Position numbers and translations under genes: made by a program
From: Deltaproteobacteria bacterium
Lineage (GTDB): Bacteria; UBA10199; SBBF01
Assembly (NCBI GenBank): GCA_016207765.1
Contig: JACQOY010000105.1
Location: 1 to 11,743, forward strand
Length of the DNA: 11,743 bases
Direction: 5' to 3'
In this document: piece after piece, positions 6,067 to 11,743 of the stretch
Position numbering within the stretch: position 1 is the first letter of the stretch
Layout: the number at the start of each line of letters is the position of its first letter
Notes under the pieces: model-generated
Told to the model about the DNA's origin: nothing
Databases searched by the model: none
Seen by the model: the letters and a program-made list of their open reading frames with translations, nothing else

Positions 6067-6165
6067 TAGCTGGACTTCCCCCGGTTATTGGGGCATATAC
6101 TGATCCCCGCATGCCCAGGTGATACTCTTTGGCATGTGTCATGCAGGCAAGAGAGTCACTTTTAT
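6067..6165 (+). promoter_or_regulatory. 99-base helicase leader with small inverted repeats
   Basis: The gap before the DEAD-box gene contains GCATG-TGT-CATGC (6132-6144, 5-bp stem) and a looser GGGCA...TGCCC pairing to its left (about 6090-6117). Helicase mRNAs of this family often have regulated leaders, but these stems are short and could be chance. No clear promoter was found. Confidence 0.25.
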
Positions 6166-7419
6166 ATGCGCTACGCAGTAGCATCCCTTGTGAATTTTTC
6201 ATCCCTTGGCGTCTCGGCGCCTATTTTAGCGGTTTTGGACCGTCTTCATTTCAAGACACCAACCCCCATTCAACATCAATCGATCCCGGCCGGGCTGTTG
6301 GGCAAGGATATCATCGGCATTGCCCAGACCGGCACGGGAAAAACGCTCGCCTTTGGAATTCCGATGATCCAGCGCCTGCAGGCAATGCCGGGAAGCGGGT
6401 TGATCCTTCTTCCCACGCGCGAACTGGCCCAACAGGTGGATGAGGCGCTCCACAAAATTGGAAAAGGACTGGGAATGACCGCCGCCGTCGTAATCGGAGG
6501 GGAGTCGATGTACCGGCAGATTGACGCCCTTCAAAGACGTCCCCGCATTGTCATTGCCACGCCGGGGAGGCTGTTGGACCATCTTCAGCAGGGAACAGCC
6601 AGGATGGATGATGTGAGAGTATTGGTGCTCGACGAGGCCGACCGGATGCTCGACATGGGCTTTGCCCCGCAAATCAATCAGATCTTGAAAAGGCTCCCCC
6701 GCGACCGGCAAACCCTTCTTTATTCGGCAACCATGCCGGGGGCCATTGTCAACATCGCCACAGCACACATGAAACTTCCGGTACGGGTGGAAGTGGCCCC
6801 TGCCGGCACCGCCGCCGAAAACGTGGAACAAGAAATCATCATTGTCGGCAGGGAATCGAAACAGGCCCTTCTGGAATCGGTTTTGCACGAACATGCCGGC
6901 ACGGCGCTGGTTTTTTCACGCACCAAACACGGAGCCAAAAAAATCTGCCGCAACTTGAACATCCGCGGATTCCACGCCGCGGAAATTCACGCCAACCGAT
7001 CACAAAGCCAGCGCCGCCAAGCCATGGAAGGTTTCCGAAACGGACGATACCGGGTTCTGGTAGCCACTGATATCGCCGCGCGGGGCATTGACGTAAGCCA
7101 CATTGAAACAGTCGTTAATTACGACCTCCCCGACAACTCGGAGGATTACGTTCACCGCATCGGCCGGACCGGACGCGCCGGACGGGAAGGGAGGGCCATC
7201 TCGTTCGCCACTCCCGACCAAAAAAGGGACATTCGCGACATTGAAAAGCTCATTCGGAAAACACTGAAAGTCACCTCACGGCATGGGTTGGCGACCACTC
7301 AGTCTCCCGGCCCGTCAACCAGACCCGTCCCCTTTGAAAGACCGGCCGATCCCCAACCTCGAAGAAGTTTCGGGTTTCGCACCTCCGGCCGGAGCCGAAG
7401 GCGGCAACGGGGTTATTAA
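6166..7419 (+). CDS. rhlE: DEAD-box RNA helicase, RhlE type
   Basis: ATP-dependent RNA helicase of about 417 residues, cytoplasmic, acting in RNA remodelling such as ribosome assembly or mRNA decay. All core motifs are intact: Q motif TPTPIQ (31-36), motif I AQTGTGKT (53-60), Ia PTRELA (83-88), Ib TPGR (132-135), II DEAD (156-159), III SAT (187-189), and VI HRIGRTGRAG (330-339). A short basic tail ends in RRRQRGY, a probable RNA contact. The frame is open upstream to 6088, but family alignment favours a later start. ATG 6166 is chosen, though GTG 6190 (giving M-NFSSLGVS) matches the usual RhlE N-terminus even better. The specific symbol is a subfamily judgement. The hydrolase gene begins nine bases after the stop, so they may be co-transcribed. 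Confidence 0.9.
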   Translation: MRYAVASLVNFSSLGVSAPILAVLDRLHFKTPTPIQHQSIPAGLLGKDIIGIAQTGTGKTLAFGIPMIQRLQAMPGSGLILLPTRELAQQVDEALHKIGKGLGMTAAVVIGGESMYRQIDALQRRPRIVIATPGRLLDHLQQGTARMDDVRVLVLDEADRMLDMGFAPQINQILKRLPRDRQTLLYSATMPGAIVNIATAHMKLPVRVEVAPAGTAAENVEQEIIIVGRESKQALLESVLHEHAGTALVFSRTKHGAKKICRNLNIRGFHAAEIHANRSQSQRRQAMEGFRNGRYRVLVATDIAARGIDVSHIETVVNYDLPDNSEDYVHRIGRTGRAGREGRAISFATPDQKRDIRDIEKLIRKTLKVTSRHGLATTQSPGPSTRPVPFERPADPQPRRSFGFRTSGRSRRRQRGY

Positions 7420-7428
7420 GATTTCTTC

Positions 7429-8436
7429 ATGTCAAAAATACAAAAAATTTTCACGACATTAAGCCGGGGAAAAGCCCGGACCTTAAGCATCGTTAACGGA
7501 GTTATCGGCAACACGTTCGAAAAGAAAAAAAGCGGCTTTGCCATTCAAATGGAGTTCTTCAGCGGAGAAAAGCAACTAAGTGGCAAGCCTCTTTTGTTGA
7601 CAAAAACCGGGCTCACCCAAATAAAACTTCCCAAGACCGGCAGAATCTCCATTTTCATACATGGTAGTTGCGCCTCCCAGACAAGCTGGCATTTTAAAGA
7701 CAACCCGTCAGTAAACTACGGCCGGCTTCTCCAAAAGGACGCCGGATTCACCCCTTTTTTCGTTCGATACAACTCGGGCCTGCACATATCCACCAACGGC
7801 AAACGCTTATCCAGCCTTCTGGAAAAACTGGTCGCCTGTTATCCAAAATCGGTGACTGACATTGTGCTGATCGGTCACAGCATGGGAGGGCTCATTTTTC
7901 GCAGTGCCTGCTATTACGGGGAAAAGGAGAAGAAAAAATGGGTTAAACTGACGAGAAAGATTTTTTACCTCGGCTCGCCCCACCTGGGGACCCATTTCGA
8001 AAAATTTGGAAAGCTCACCACCACCTTGCTGGATAAAATCCCCAGCCGCTATACCAAGTCGCTTGCAAGGTTTATCGATTTGCGAAGCGACGGCATCAAG
8101 GATATGAGACACGGATACATCATCGATGATGACTGGCAACATGACCATGCCGAAAAACTTTTTTACCTGCACCAGAACAGGACCCCGCTCCTCAAAAATG
8201 TCGATCACTATCAGATCTGCAGTACCCTTTCGAAAAAAGCGGATTCCAGGATGGGGCGGTTTTTCGGCGATGGCCTGGTTCATCCGGGGAGCGGCACCGG
8301 ACAGGGGCTATTTTCGGGGAGCACCATCCCTTTTTTAAAAAATAACTGCAAAATCTTTCCCGGTCTTTCACATCACAACCTGCAGAAAAGCCGGCGTGTT
8401 TACAGGCAGATCAAGACGTGGTGTGAAGCTTGTTGA
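7429..8436 (+). CDS. alpha/beta-hydrolase, lipase / PGAP1-like
   Basis: A 335-residue serine hydrolase. ISIFIHGS (73-80) is the first core strand and oxyanion loop, and GHSMGG (149-154) is the nucleophile elbow with Ser151. FYLGSPHLGTHFEKFG (179-194) matches the segment after the elbow in PGAP1-like and triacylglycerol lipase-like proteins. Asp281 in GDGLVHPGSG and His315 or His316 in GLSHHNL are the likely remaining triad members. The 70-residue N-terminal region is mixed and has no clear signal peptide, so the enzyme is probably cytoplasmic or membrane-associated. The substrate is unknown; lipid or ester hydrolysis is inferred from the family. It starts nine bases after the helicase and ends three bases from the opposing permease gene. 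Confidence 0.8.
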   Translation: MSKIQKIFTTLSRGKARTLSIVNGVIGNTFEKKKSGFAIQMEFFSGEKQLSGKPLLLTKTGLTQIKLPKTGRISIFIHGSCASQTSWHFKDNPSVNYGRLLQKDAGFTPFFVRYNSGLHISTNGKRLSSLLEKLVACYPKSVTDIVLIGHSMGGLIFRSACYYGEKEKKKWVKLTRKIFYLGSPHLGTHFEKFGKLTTTLLDKIPSRYTKSLARFIDLRSDGIKDMRHGYIIDDDWQHDHAEKLFYLHQNRTPLLKNVDHYQICSTLSKKADSRMGRFFGDGLVHPGSGTGQGLFSGSTIPFLKNNCKIFPGLSHHNLQKSRRVYRQIKTWCEAC

Positions 8437-8439
8437 GAA

Positions 8440-9162
8440 CTAAAGAGCCACCAGTCCCAAACCAAACAGAAAAATCAGAACCGTCATCAAGTGCTGATAG
8501 GCCGTCTGAGTCGAGGCCCTGAAAAGACGGTTGCCGAAAAGAAGAAAAACCGCCGCCGACAGTGCGGGAAACAGAAGCATGACCCAATCCCATTCAACCC
8601 GGCCGAAAATAGAAAGAAAAATGATCTGCACCAATGCCATGATGAGGTAGACACCGGCGATATTGGCGCGGATTGCTTCCTTTCGTTCGAAAAGGGCATT
8701 GGCCAGGACGGTCAAAAGGCCCCCTCCCATGTTGGTCAATCCGTGCACCAAACCCATGAGAACAAGGTAACCCTTGGTCTGTCTTTTAAGAAAAAAAGAA
8801 AGATAGGTTCGCACCTTTTGGGAAAGACGGATGGCGGCGTTGGCCAACAGGAGACAGCCGACGTAAAAACGGGCGTTATAGGCATGCCCGGCAACCACCA
8901 CAAATGTCAGTCCCAAAACAATAAAGGGGACGCAATAAAGGGTCAGTTGCCGGTTTAACTCTTTAAGTTCCTTTTTTCCCTCCAGGGCCTGAAGCAGACT
9001 GACGGTAATCGAGCAGGGGAGGAGATAGCCCAGCACTGTCTGGAAAGGATAGCCGAGAAGGATAAGGGCCGGCGTGCCGAACACCAAAAGGCCGACGCCG
9101 AAAAGTGATTGAACAAGGGAGCAAACGGCAATAATGCCTGTCAGGATAAAAAAATCGGGCAT
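8440..9162 (-). CDS. TauE/SafE (TSUP) family permease
   Basis: A 240-residue polytopic inner-membrane protein with about seven to eight hydrophobic segments. GIIAVCSLVQSLFGVGLL (9-26) followed by FGTPALILLGYP (28-39) is the conserved first half-repeat of the TSUP family, and GLVHGLTNMGGGLLTVLANA (137-156) is the matching second half. Family members export or take up sulfite, sulfonates or other organic anions, and the substrate here is unknown. The gene lies 22 bases downstream of tRNA-Leu on the same strand and has no Shine-Dalgarno. It may be translated from a transcript that reads through and is cut at the tRNA 3' end. The 3' end faces the hydrolase gene with a three-base gap. Confidence 0.8.
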   Translation of the reverse strand: MPDFFILTGIIAVCSLVQSLFGVGLLVFGTPALILLGYPFQTVLGYLLPCSITVSLLQALEGKKELKELNRQLTLYCVPFIVLGLTFVVVAGHAYNARFYVGCLLLANAAIRLSQKVRTYLSFFLKRQTKGYLVLMGLVHGLTNMGGGLLTVLANALFERKEAIRANIAGVYLIMALVQIIFLSIFGRVEWDWVMLLFPALSAAVFLLFGNRLFRASTQTAYQHLMTVLIFLFGLGLVAL

Positions 9163-9184
9163 AATACTTTACTTTGGAGAAGGG

Positions 9185-9268
9185 TGCCGGGAGAGGGAAT
9201 CGAACCCTCACACCCTTGCGGGCTTCGGATTTTGAGTCCGACGCGTCTGCCAGTTCCGCCATCCCGGC
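9185..9268 (-). tRNA. tRNA-Leu (anticodon CAA)
   Basis: Read on the minus strand, the sequence starts GCCGGGA (rc of 9262-9268) and ends TCCCGGC plus discriminator A (rc of 9185-9192). The acceptor stem is fully paired. The anticodon arm CGGA-CTCAAAA-TCCG places CAA at 9232-9234, reading UUG. A long variable arm (GCCCGCAAGGGT region) and the T arm GAGGGTTCGATTCCCTC are present, as expected for a class II tRNA. The genome does not encode CCA: ACCC follows, so CCA must be added by nucleotidyltransferase. Confidence 0.95.
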
Positions 9269-9288
9269 CTTGTACGATGGACGCGGAA

Positions 9289-9317
9289 ACGATAGGACGC
9301 GGGACAAATTTCTTCAA
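9289..9317 (-). promoter_or_regulatory. sigma70-like promoter of tRNA-Leu
   Basis: On the minus strand TTGAAG (rc of 9312-9317) and TATCGT (rc of 9289-9294) are exactly 17 bases apart, each matching consensus at four of six positions. The -10 box ends 20 bases before the mature tRNA 5' end, leaving room for a short 5' leader. GC-rich bases follow the -10 box, as in stringently controlled promoters. This promoter may also drive the TauE-like permease gene. Confidence 0.5.
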
Positions 9318-9354
9318 TTGTTTTTTCATCCGCACTGTGGCTTCATCTATTTAT

Positions 9355-9428
9355 GGGGGCTCGCGTCGCCCCCTCCACCCCGCGTTGCGGGGATGGAGCC
9401 TCCCCCTCACCGCCGCTTTGCGGCTGGT
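9355..9428. repeat. GC-rich cluster of three hairpins
   Basis: Three stems lie back to back: GGGGGC/GCCCCC (9355-9360 with 9368-9373), TCCACCCCGC with GCGGGGATGGA (9374-9383 with 9387-9397, one bulged base), and GCCGC/GCGGC (9412-9416 with 9420-9424). CCTCCCCC (9399-9406) could also pair with the GGGGGC arm, giving a larger alternative fold. The block ends six bases before the next gene. It resembles a REP-like intergenic element or an mRNA leader. It is not followed by a T-tract, so it is not an ordinary terminator. Confidence 0.5.
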
Positions 9429-9433
9429 TATTT

Positions 9434-10036
9434 ATGCTTTTAAAAATCGCCATTCCCCTTTATTCCCTTGTTTTGTTTCTGGCCGTGGCGGCCAAAAAGC
9501 GGATGGTCCAAAAAAAAATCGGGCGAAACCCTGTTTTGATTCAGCGGTCCAAATCGGCCGCCGAAACCTTTCTGCAACGGCTTGCCTTCTTTTTTTTCCC
9601 GCTCTGGTTGGGAGGAGCCAACCTCTTTGCCTTTCGTCCCGACCTCACCGATAAAATCCAGCACCTGCATTGGGCCCCCTCGGTGCGTTTGACAGGTCTT
9701 GTCCTCCTCATTGCCTCATGGTTTCTGTTCGTCACCGCCTTAGTCCATATGCGCGAGGCATGGCGCTTCGGCATCGATTGGGAGGGATCGATCGAACTGG
9801 TCGACCGGGGAATCTATCGTCATATTCGCCACCCCATATATACCTCGTTCAAACTGGCGCTGATCGCCACTCTGATTGTCTTCCCTAATTTCTATTTTCT
9901 CTGGATCAATACCGCCGCCTTCATCGGCTTTTCGATGATTGCGCTGATGGAAGAGGATTTTTTGAAGGGGCGTTTGGGGAAAAAATACGAGGATTACATG
10001 AAAAAAACCGGGCGGTTTTTTCCGAAAATTTTGTAA
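9434..10036 (+). CDS. ICMT/PEMT-family membrane methyltransferase
   Basis: Integral membrane S-adenosylmethionine-dependent methyltransferase of 200 residues in the isoprenylcysteine carboxyl methyltransferase family. Hydrophobic segments lie at about 4-20, 50-66, 86-104, and 138-172 (a hairpin of two). The signature GIYRHIRHPIY (126-136) is followed by MEEDFL (172-177) and KYEDYMKKTGRFFPK (184-198), the usual SAM- and acceptor-site block. The frame is open back to 9353 through the hairpin cluster, but the Arg/Pro-rich translation there is not protein-like, so ATG 9434 is chosen. It has no Shine-Dalgarno. Bacterial members methylate varied lipid or small acceptors, and the substrate here is unknown. 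A link to the prenyl-peptide cassette 8 kb upstream is possible but not shown. Confidence 0.8.
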   Translation: MLLKIAIPLYSLVLFLAVAAKKRMVQKKIGRNPVLIQRSKSAAETFLQRLAFFFFPLWLGGANLFAFRPDLTDKIQHLHWAPSVRLTGLVLLIASWFLFVTALVHMREAWRFGIDWEGSIELVDRGIYRHIRHPIYTSFKLALIATLIVFPNFYFLWINTAAFIGFSMIALMEEDFLKGRLGKKYEDYMKKTGRFFPKIL

Positions 10037-10107
10037 CAGATCGGATGGTTCCCGCGATCCGCCGTTGGCGAACCTTGAAAGGTCGGAGGAAACTACCCGA
10101 CATGTTA

Positions 10108-10434
10108 CTAATTATGAAACTTGTGATGCGTATCGTGGAGGGTGTTTTCGATGCGATCGAGTTCGTCGGCCAGATCGGCATTGGCGTCGCTGTAATATTC
10201 GAGTTCTTCTTCGGTGCGGAGGATGACAACCTCATATTTTTCTTTGGGGAGGTGAAACAGGGGGGGGATATCGTTTTGGGCGCGAAGGCGATGACGTTGC
10301 GGGTGCGGTAAAAAACTTCCACCACAACTCAAGATGGGGGTCGTTCCCTGCACAACGGTCGCCGGACTTGCCATTGCACCATTTGCCGCCGAGGGAACCA
10401 CTTTACCGCAAAGAGTCTCTCTCCAACGTGTCAT
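10108..10434 (-). CDS. hypothetical protein with acidic C-terminus, possible frameshift
   Basis: A 108-residue frame that I do not recognise. Its start has the best minus-strand ribosome-binding site in the window (GGGGAGGAG at 10441-10449, six bases from ATG). The last about 50 residues, from the LPKEKYEVVILRT strand through the helical EELEYYSDANADLADELDRI, look like genuine protein. The first about 55 residues are less convincing. A run of eight C on the coding strand (10260-10267) sits at the junction. In the alternate frame, GTG 10325 gives a protein-like start (MVEVFYRTRNVIAFAPK) that one extra C would join to the good C-terminus. So this may be one 108-residue gene, or a gene broken or switched by the C-tract. 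Confidence 0.5.
   Translation of the reverse strand: MTRWRETLCGKVVPSAANGAMASPATVVQGTTPILSCGGSFLPHPQRHRLRAQNDIPPLFHLPKEKYEVVILRTEEELEYYSDANADLADELDRIENTLHDTHHKFHN
10260..10267 (-). repeat. C8 homopolymer tract inside a small gene
   Basis: Eight G on the plus strand (eight C on the coding minus strand). Tracts of this length slip during replication. Nine C would fuse the frame starting at 10325 to the acidic C-terminal domain, and eight C keeps the frame that starts at 10434. The tract could be a phase-variable switch, a real lesion or an assembly error. Confidence 0.6.
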
Positions 10435-10518
10435 AATCGGCTCCTCCCCAATTTATTAAGCAATATGCATGCCAAGAGAGACCAAAAAAATGAATTAATA
10501 ATCTACAGATAATTCAAT
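10435..10518. other. 84-base AT-rich divergent spacer
   Basis: Separates the minus-strand small gene from the CapA-like gene and should hold both promoters. It contains the minus-strand Shine-Dalgarno (10441-10449) and the palindrome ATGCAT (10465-10470). TTGGCA on the minus strand (near 10470) is a fair -35 box, but no well-spaced -10 box was found. Confidence 0.4.
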
Positions 10519-11628
10519 ATGATAAAAAATTTCGCCAAACCAATAATTATAACGCAAAGCAGAATAACGACAAGATTATGGCTCTTGTCTGTCAACAAAT
10601 TGACGAGATCGTGGTTTTTTCTCATTTTGATTTTCTCACTTTGTGGGACCGGCATAAGGGCTTTTGCCGGCGAAACGACGCTCGTTTTCGGCGGCGATGT
10701 GATGTTGGGGCGGCTGATGAACAGGGCCAAAAGCCCTTTGGTATGGGGAAACCTGCGGAGTGTTTTGAACGGGGCCGATCTCACGTTGGTGAATCAGGAA
10801 TTCGCGATCACCTCTTTTAAAAAGGAATGGGGAAAAAAGGCCTTTTATTTTCGGGCTGATCCCGGAGTCACATCGATTTTTAAATCGGCCGGGATCGATT
10901 ACGTTTCGCTCGCCAACAATCACATTCTCGATTACGGGCCTGTCGGGCTTGAAAACTCCCTCAAATTTTTGAAGCGGGCGGACATTGCCCATGCGGGGGC
11001 GGGGGAAAATGAGACAGCCGCGAGAGAACCGGCGCGGCTGACGGCGGGTTCGTTAAACATCGCCGTCATTTCCATCACCGATAACGAACCGGGATGGAGG
11101 GCCGGAGAAAAATCCCCCGGCATCTTTTATCTGCCGATTCAGCCAAGTAGCGTCTCAACTATTCGAGCAATTTCGGCCGACGCCCGAAAGAAGGGAGCTT
11201 CCTTTGTCATCCTGTCGGCCCATTGGGGGGGGAACTGGGTGACACACCCCTCCCCCACGTTCCGTCAGTTTGCGCATGCAGTCATTGATGCGGGGGTTGA
11301 TTTGATTCACGGACACAGCGGGCACATTGTTCAAGGAATAGAAATCTACAAAGGGAAGCCGATCTTCTACAACATGGGGGATGTCATCGACGACTATGCC
11401 GTTGATCCGGCAAAGAGAAACGACCTGGCCTATCTGGCACGCGTGACTCTGGTTGGGGAAAAGGTGGTTCAGATTGAGGCGATTCCTACGGTGATCGAGA
11501 AATTTCAGGTCAACCGGGCGACGGGAGAGAATGCGGACTGGGTGCTTGAGAGTCTGCGGAAGATGTCGGCGGAGATGGGGACTCAGGTCAAGCGTGAAGG
11601 AAATCAACTGAAAATCAGTCTCCATTAG
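10519..11628 (+). CDS. CapA-family exported metallophosphatase-like protein
   Basis: A 369-residue protein of the CapA/PGA-synthesis family, which has a calcineurin-like phosphoesterase fold. An N-terminal signal peptide (hydrophobic core 32-48; probable cleavage AFA before GET at 50-51) sends it to the periplasm or outer membrane. Motifs: LVFGGDVMLGR (55-65, metal-binding Asp60), VNQEF (91-95), LANNHILDYG (131-140), SAHWGG (233-238) and DLIHGHSGHIVQG (261-273), the expected His/Asp/Asn ligands. Members take part in poly-gamma-glutamate or other surface-polymer synthesis, and some may be nucleases or phosphatases. No capBCD partners are adjacent, so the substrate is unknown. ATG 10519 gives a long basic N-region and no Shine-Dalgarno; a later TTG start (near residue 22 or 28) is possible. 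Confidence 0.85.
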   Translation: MIKNFAKPIIITQSRITTRLWLLSVNKLTRSWFFLILIFSLCGTGIRAFAGETTLVFGGDVMLGRLMNRAKSPLVWGNLRSVLNGADLTLVNQEFAITSFKKEWGKKAFYFRADPGVTSIFKSAGIDYVSLANNHILDYGPVGLENSLKFLKRADIAHAGAGENETAAREPARLTAGSLNIAVISITDNEPGWRAGEKSPGIFYLPIQPSSVSTIRAISADARKKGASFVILSAHWGGNWVTHPSPTFRQFAHAVIDAGVDLIHGHSGHIVQGIEIYKGKPIFYNMGDVIDDYAVDPAKRNDLAYLARVTLVGEKVVQIEAIPTVIEKFQVNRATGENADWVLESLRKMSAEMGTQVKREGNQLKISLH

Positions 11629-11687
11629 CCGCGTAGCGCCGGGAAAAAGAAGGTTTATTTTTAGACAGGTTATGCAATAATGAAAAC
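11629..11687 (+). promoter_or_regulatory. spacer with a weak promoter candidate
   Basis: TTTATT (about 11654-11659) is followed 16 bases later by AATAAT (about 11676-11681), a fair -10 box with a poor -35. Transcription would start just before the ATG at 11688. No Rho-independent terminator for the CapA-like gene is visible. Confidence 0.2.
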
Positions 11688-11743
11688 ATGCGGCTCCACG
11701 AATATATCAAGGAAACCTACAGCGAGTATGGCATTGATCGCAC
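11688..11743 (+). CDS. 5' end of an unidentified gene (partial)
   Basis: ATG 11688 opens a frame that runs off the window after 18 codons (MRLHEYIKETYSEYGIDR). The residues look like an amphipathic N-terminal helix with no signal peptide. No Shine-Dalgarno is visible. An ATG eight bases earlier in another frame (11680) gives a less protein-like start. Too little remains to assign a function. Confidence 0.45.
   Translation, partial: MRLHEYIKETYSEYGIDR

Noticed and set aside
6226..6894. 222-codon minus-strand frame inside the DEAD-box helicase
   Set aside because: Antisense to a gene with every helicase motif intact.
8491..8958. 155-codon plus-strand frame opposite the TauE-like permease
   Set aside because: Lys/Gly/Gln-rich antisense translation of a hydrophobic membrane protein; no start signal.
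10045..10311. Hydrophobic 88-codon plus-strand frame
   Set aside because: It is the antisense of the acidic small protein, which explains its hydrophobic composition; the minus strand has the strong Shine-Dalgarno.
11155..11625. 156-codon minus-strand frame inside the CapA-like gene
   Set aside because: Antisense to a gene with conserved metal-binding motifs; Arg/Pro/His-rich translation without family features.
1..11743. CRISPR array, insertion sequence, prophage or integrase-tRNA junction
   Set aside because: No regularly spaced repeats, transposase or integrase were seen, and the tRNA-Leu is flanked by ordinary genes without a duplicated 3' end in view.

Overview
The window looks like chromosomal DNA from a Gram-negative bacterium of moderate GC content. 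It encodes a TolC-type outer-membrane channel, a lipoprotein, Sec signal peptides and the futalosine-pathway enzyme MqnD, and no phage, transposon or CRISPR signature is visible. The gene styles, especially the acidic Asp/Glu/Ser-rich lipoprotein, remind me of deltaproteobacterial or Bdellovibrionota-like lineages. That placement is an impression, not something the sequence proves.

Layout. (1) 76-2242, plus strand: a compact three-gene cassette made of a ComQ-like trans-isoprenyl-diphosphate-synthase-fold enzyme, a 64-residue ComX-like peptide, and an acidic, Cys-rich secreted lipoprotein with two near-identical C-terminal repeats. The two downstream genes have strong Shine-Dalgarno sequences and the gaps are 15 and 23 bases. 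(2) 2302-4609, plus: mqnD (menaquinone synthesis) and a TolC-family outer-membrane protein, followed tail-to-tail by a minus-strand DEDDy exonuclease (4611-5213). (3) 5214-6066: a 272-base AT-rich intergenic stretch with a structured leader, then two small genes coupled by a GTGA overlap, the second a membrane protein. (4) 6166-8436, plus: an RhlE-type DEAD-box helicase and an alpha/beta-hydrolase (lipase-like). (5) 8440-9317, minus: a TauE/SafE permease behind a tRNA-Leu(CAA) with its own promoter. (6) 9355-10036, plus: a GC-rich hairpin cluster and an isoprenylcysteine carboxyl methyltransferase (ICMT)-family membrane enzyme. (7) 10108-10434, minus: a small acidic-tailed protein crossing a run of eight C. 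(8) 10519-11628, plus: a CapA-type secreted metallophosphatase-like protein, then the first 18 codons of an unidentified gene.

The most interesting region is the first cassette. The enzyme keeps DDxxD-type metal sites and the DLKxGxxSLP segment of polyprenyl synthases. The adjacent small peptide matches the remembered ComX leader spacing (LI-x2-F-x3-P-x2-LK) and ends in Phe-Gly-Met where Bacillus ComX ends in Trp-Gly-Asp. The enzyme itself ends in the same four residues, LFGM, as the peptide. This suggests an undescribed ComQ/ComX-like prenyl-modified peptide system in a Gram-negative bacterium, paired with a lipoprotein rather than a visible ComP/ComA receptor pair. The genes and motifs are seen directly; prenylation and signalling are inference.
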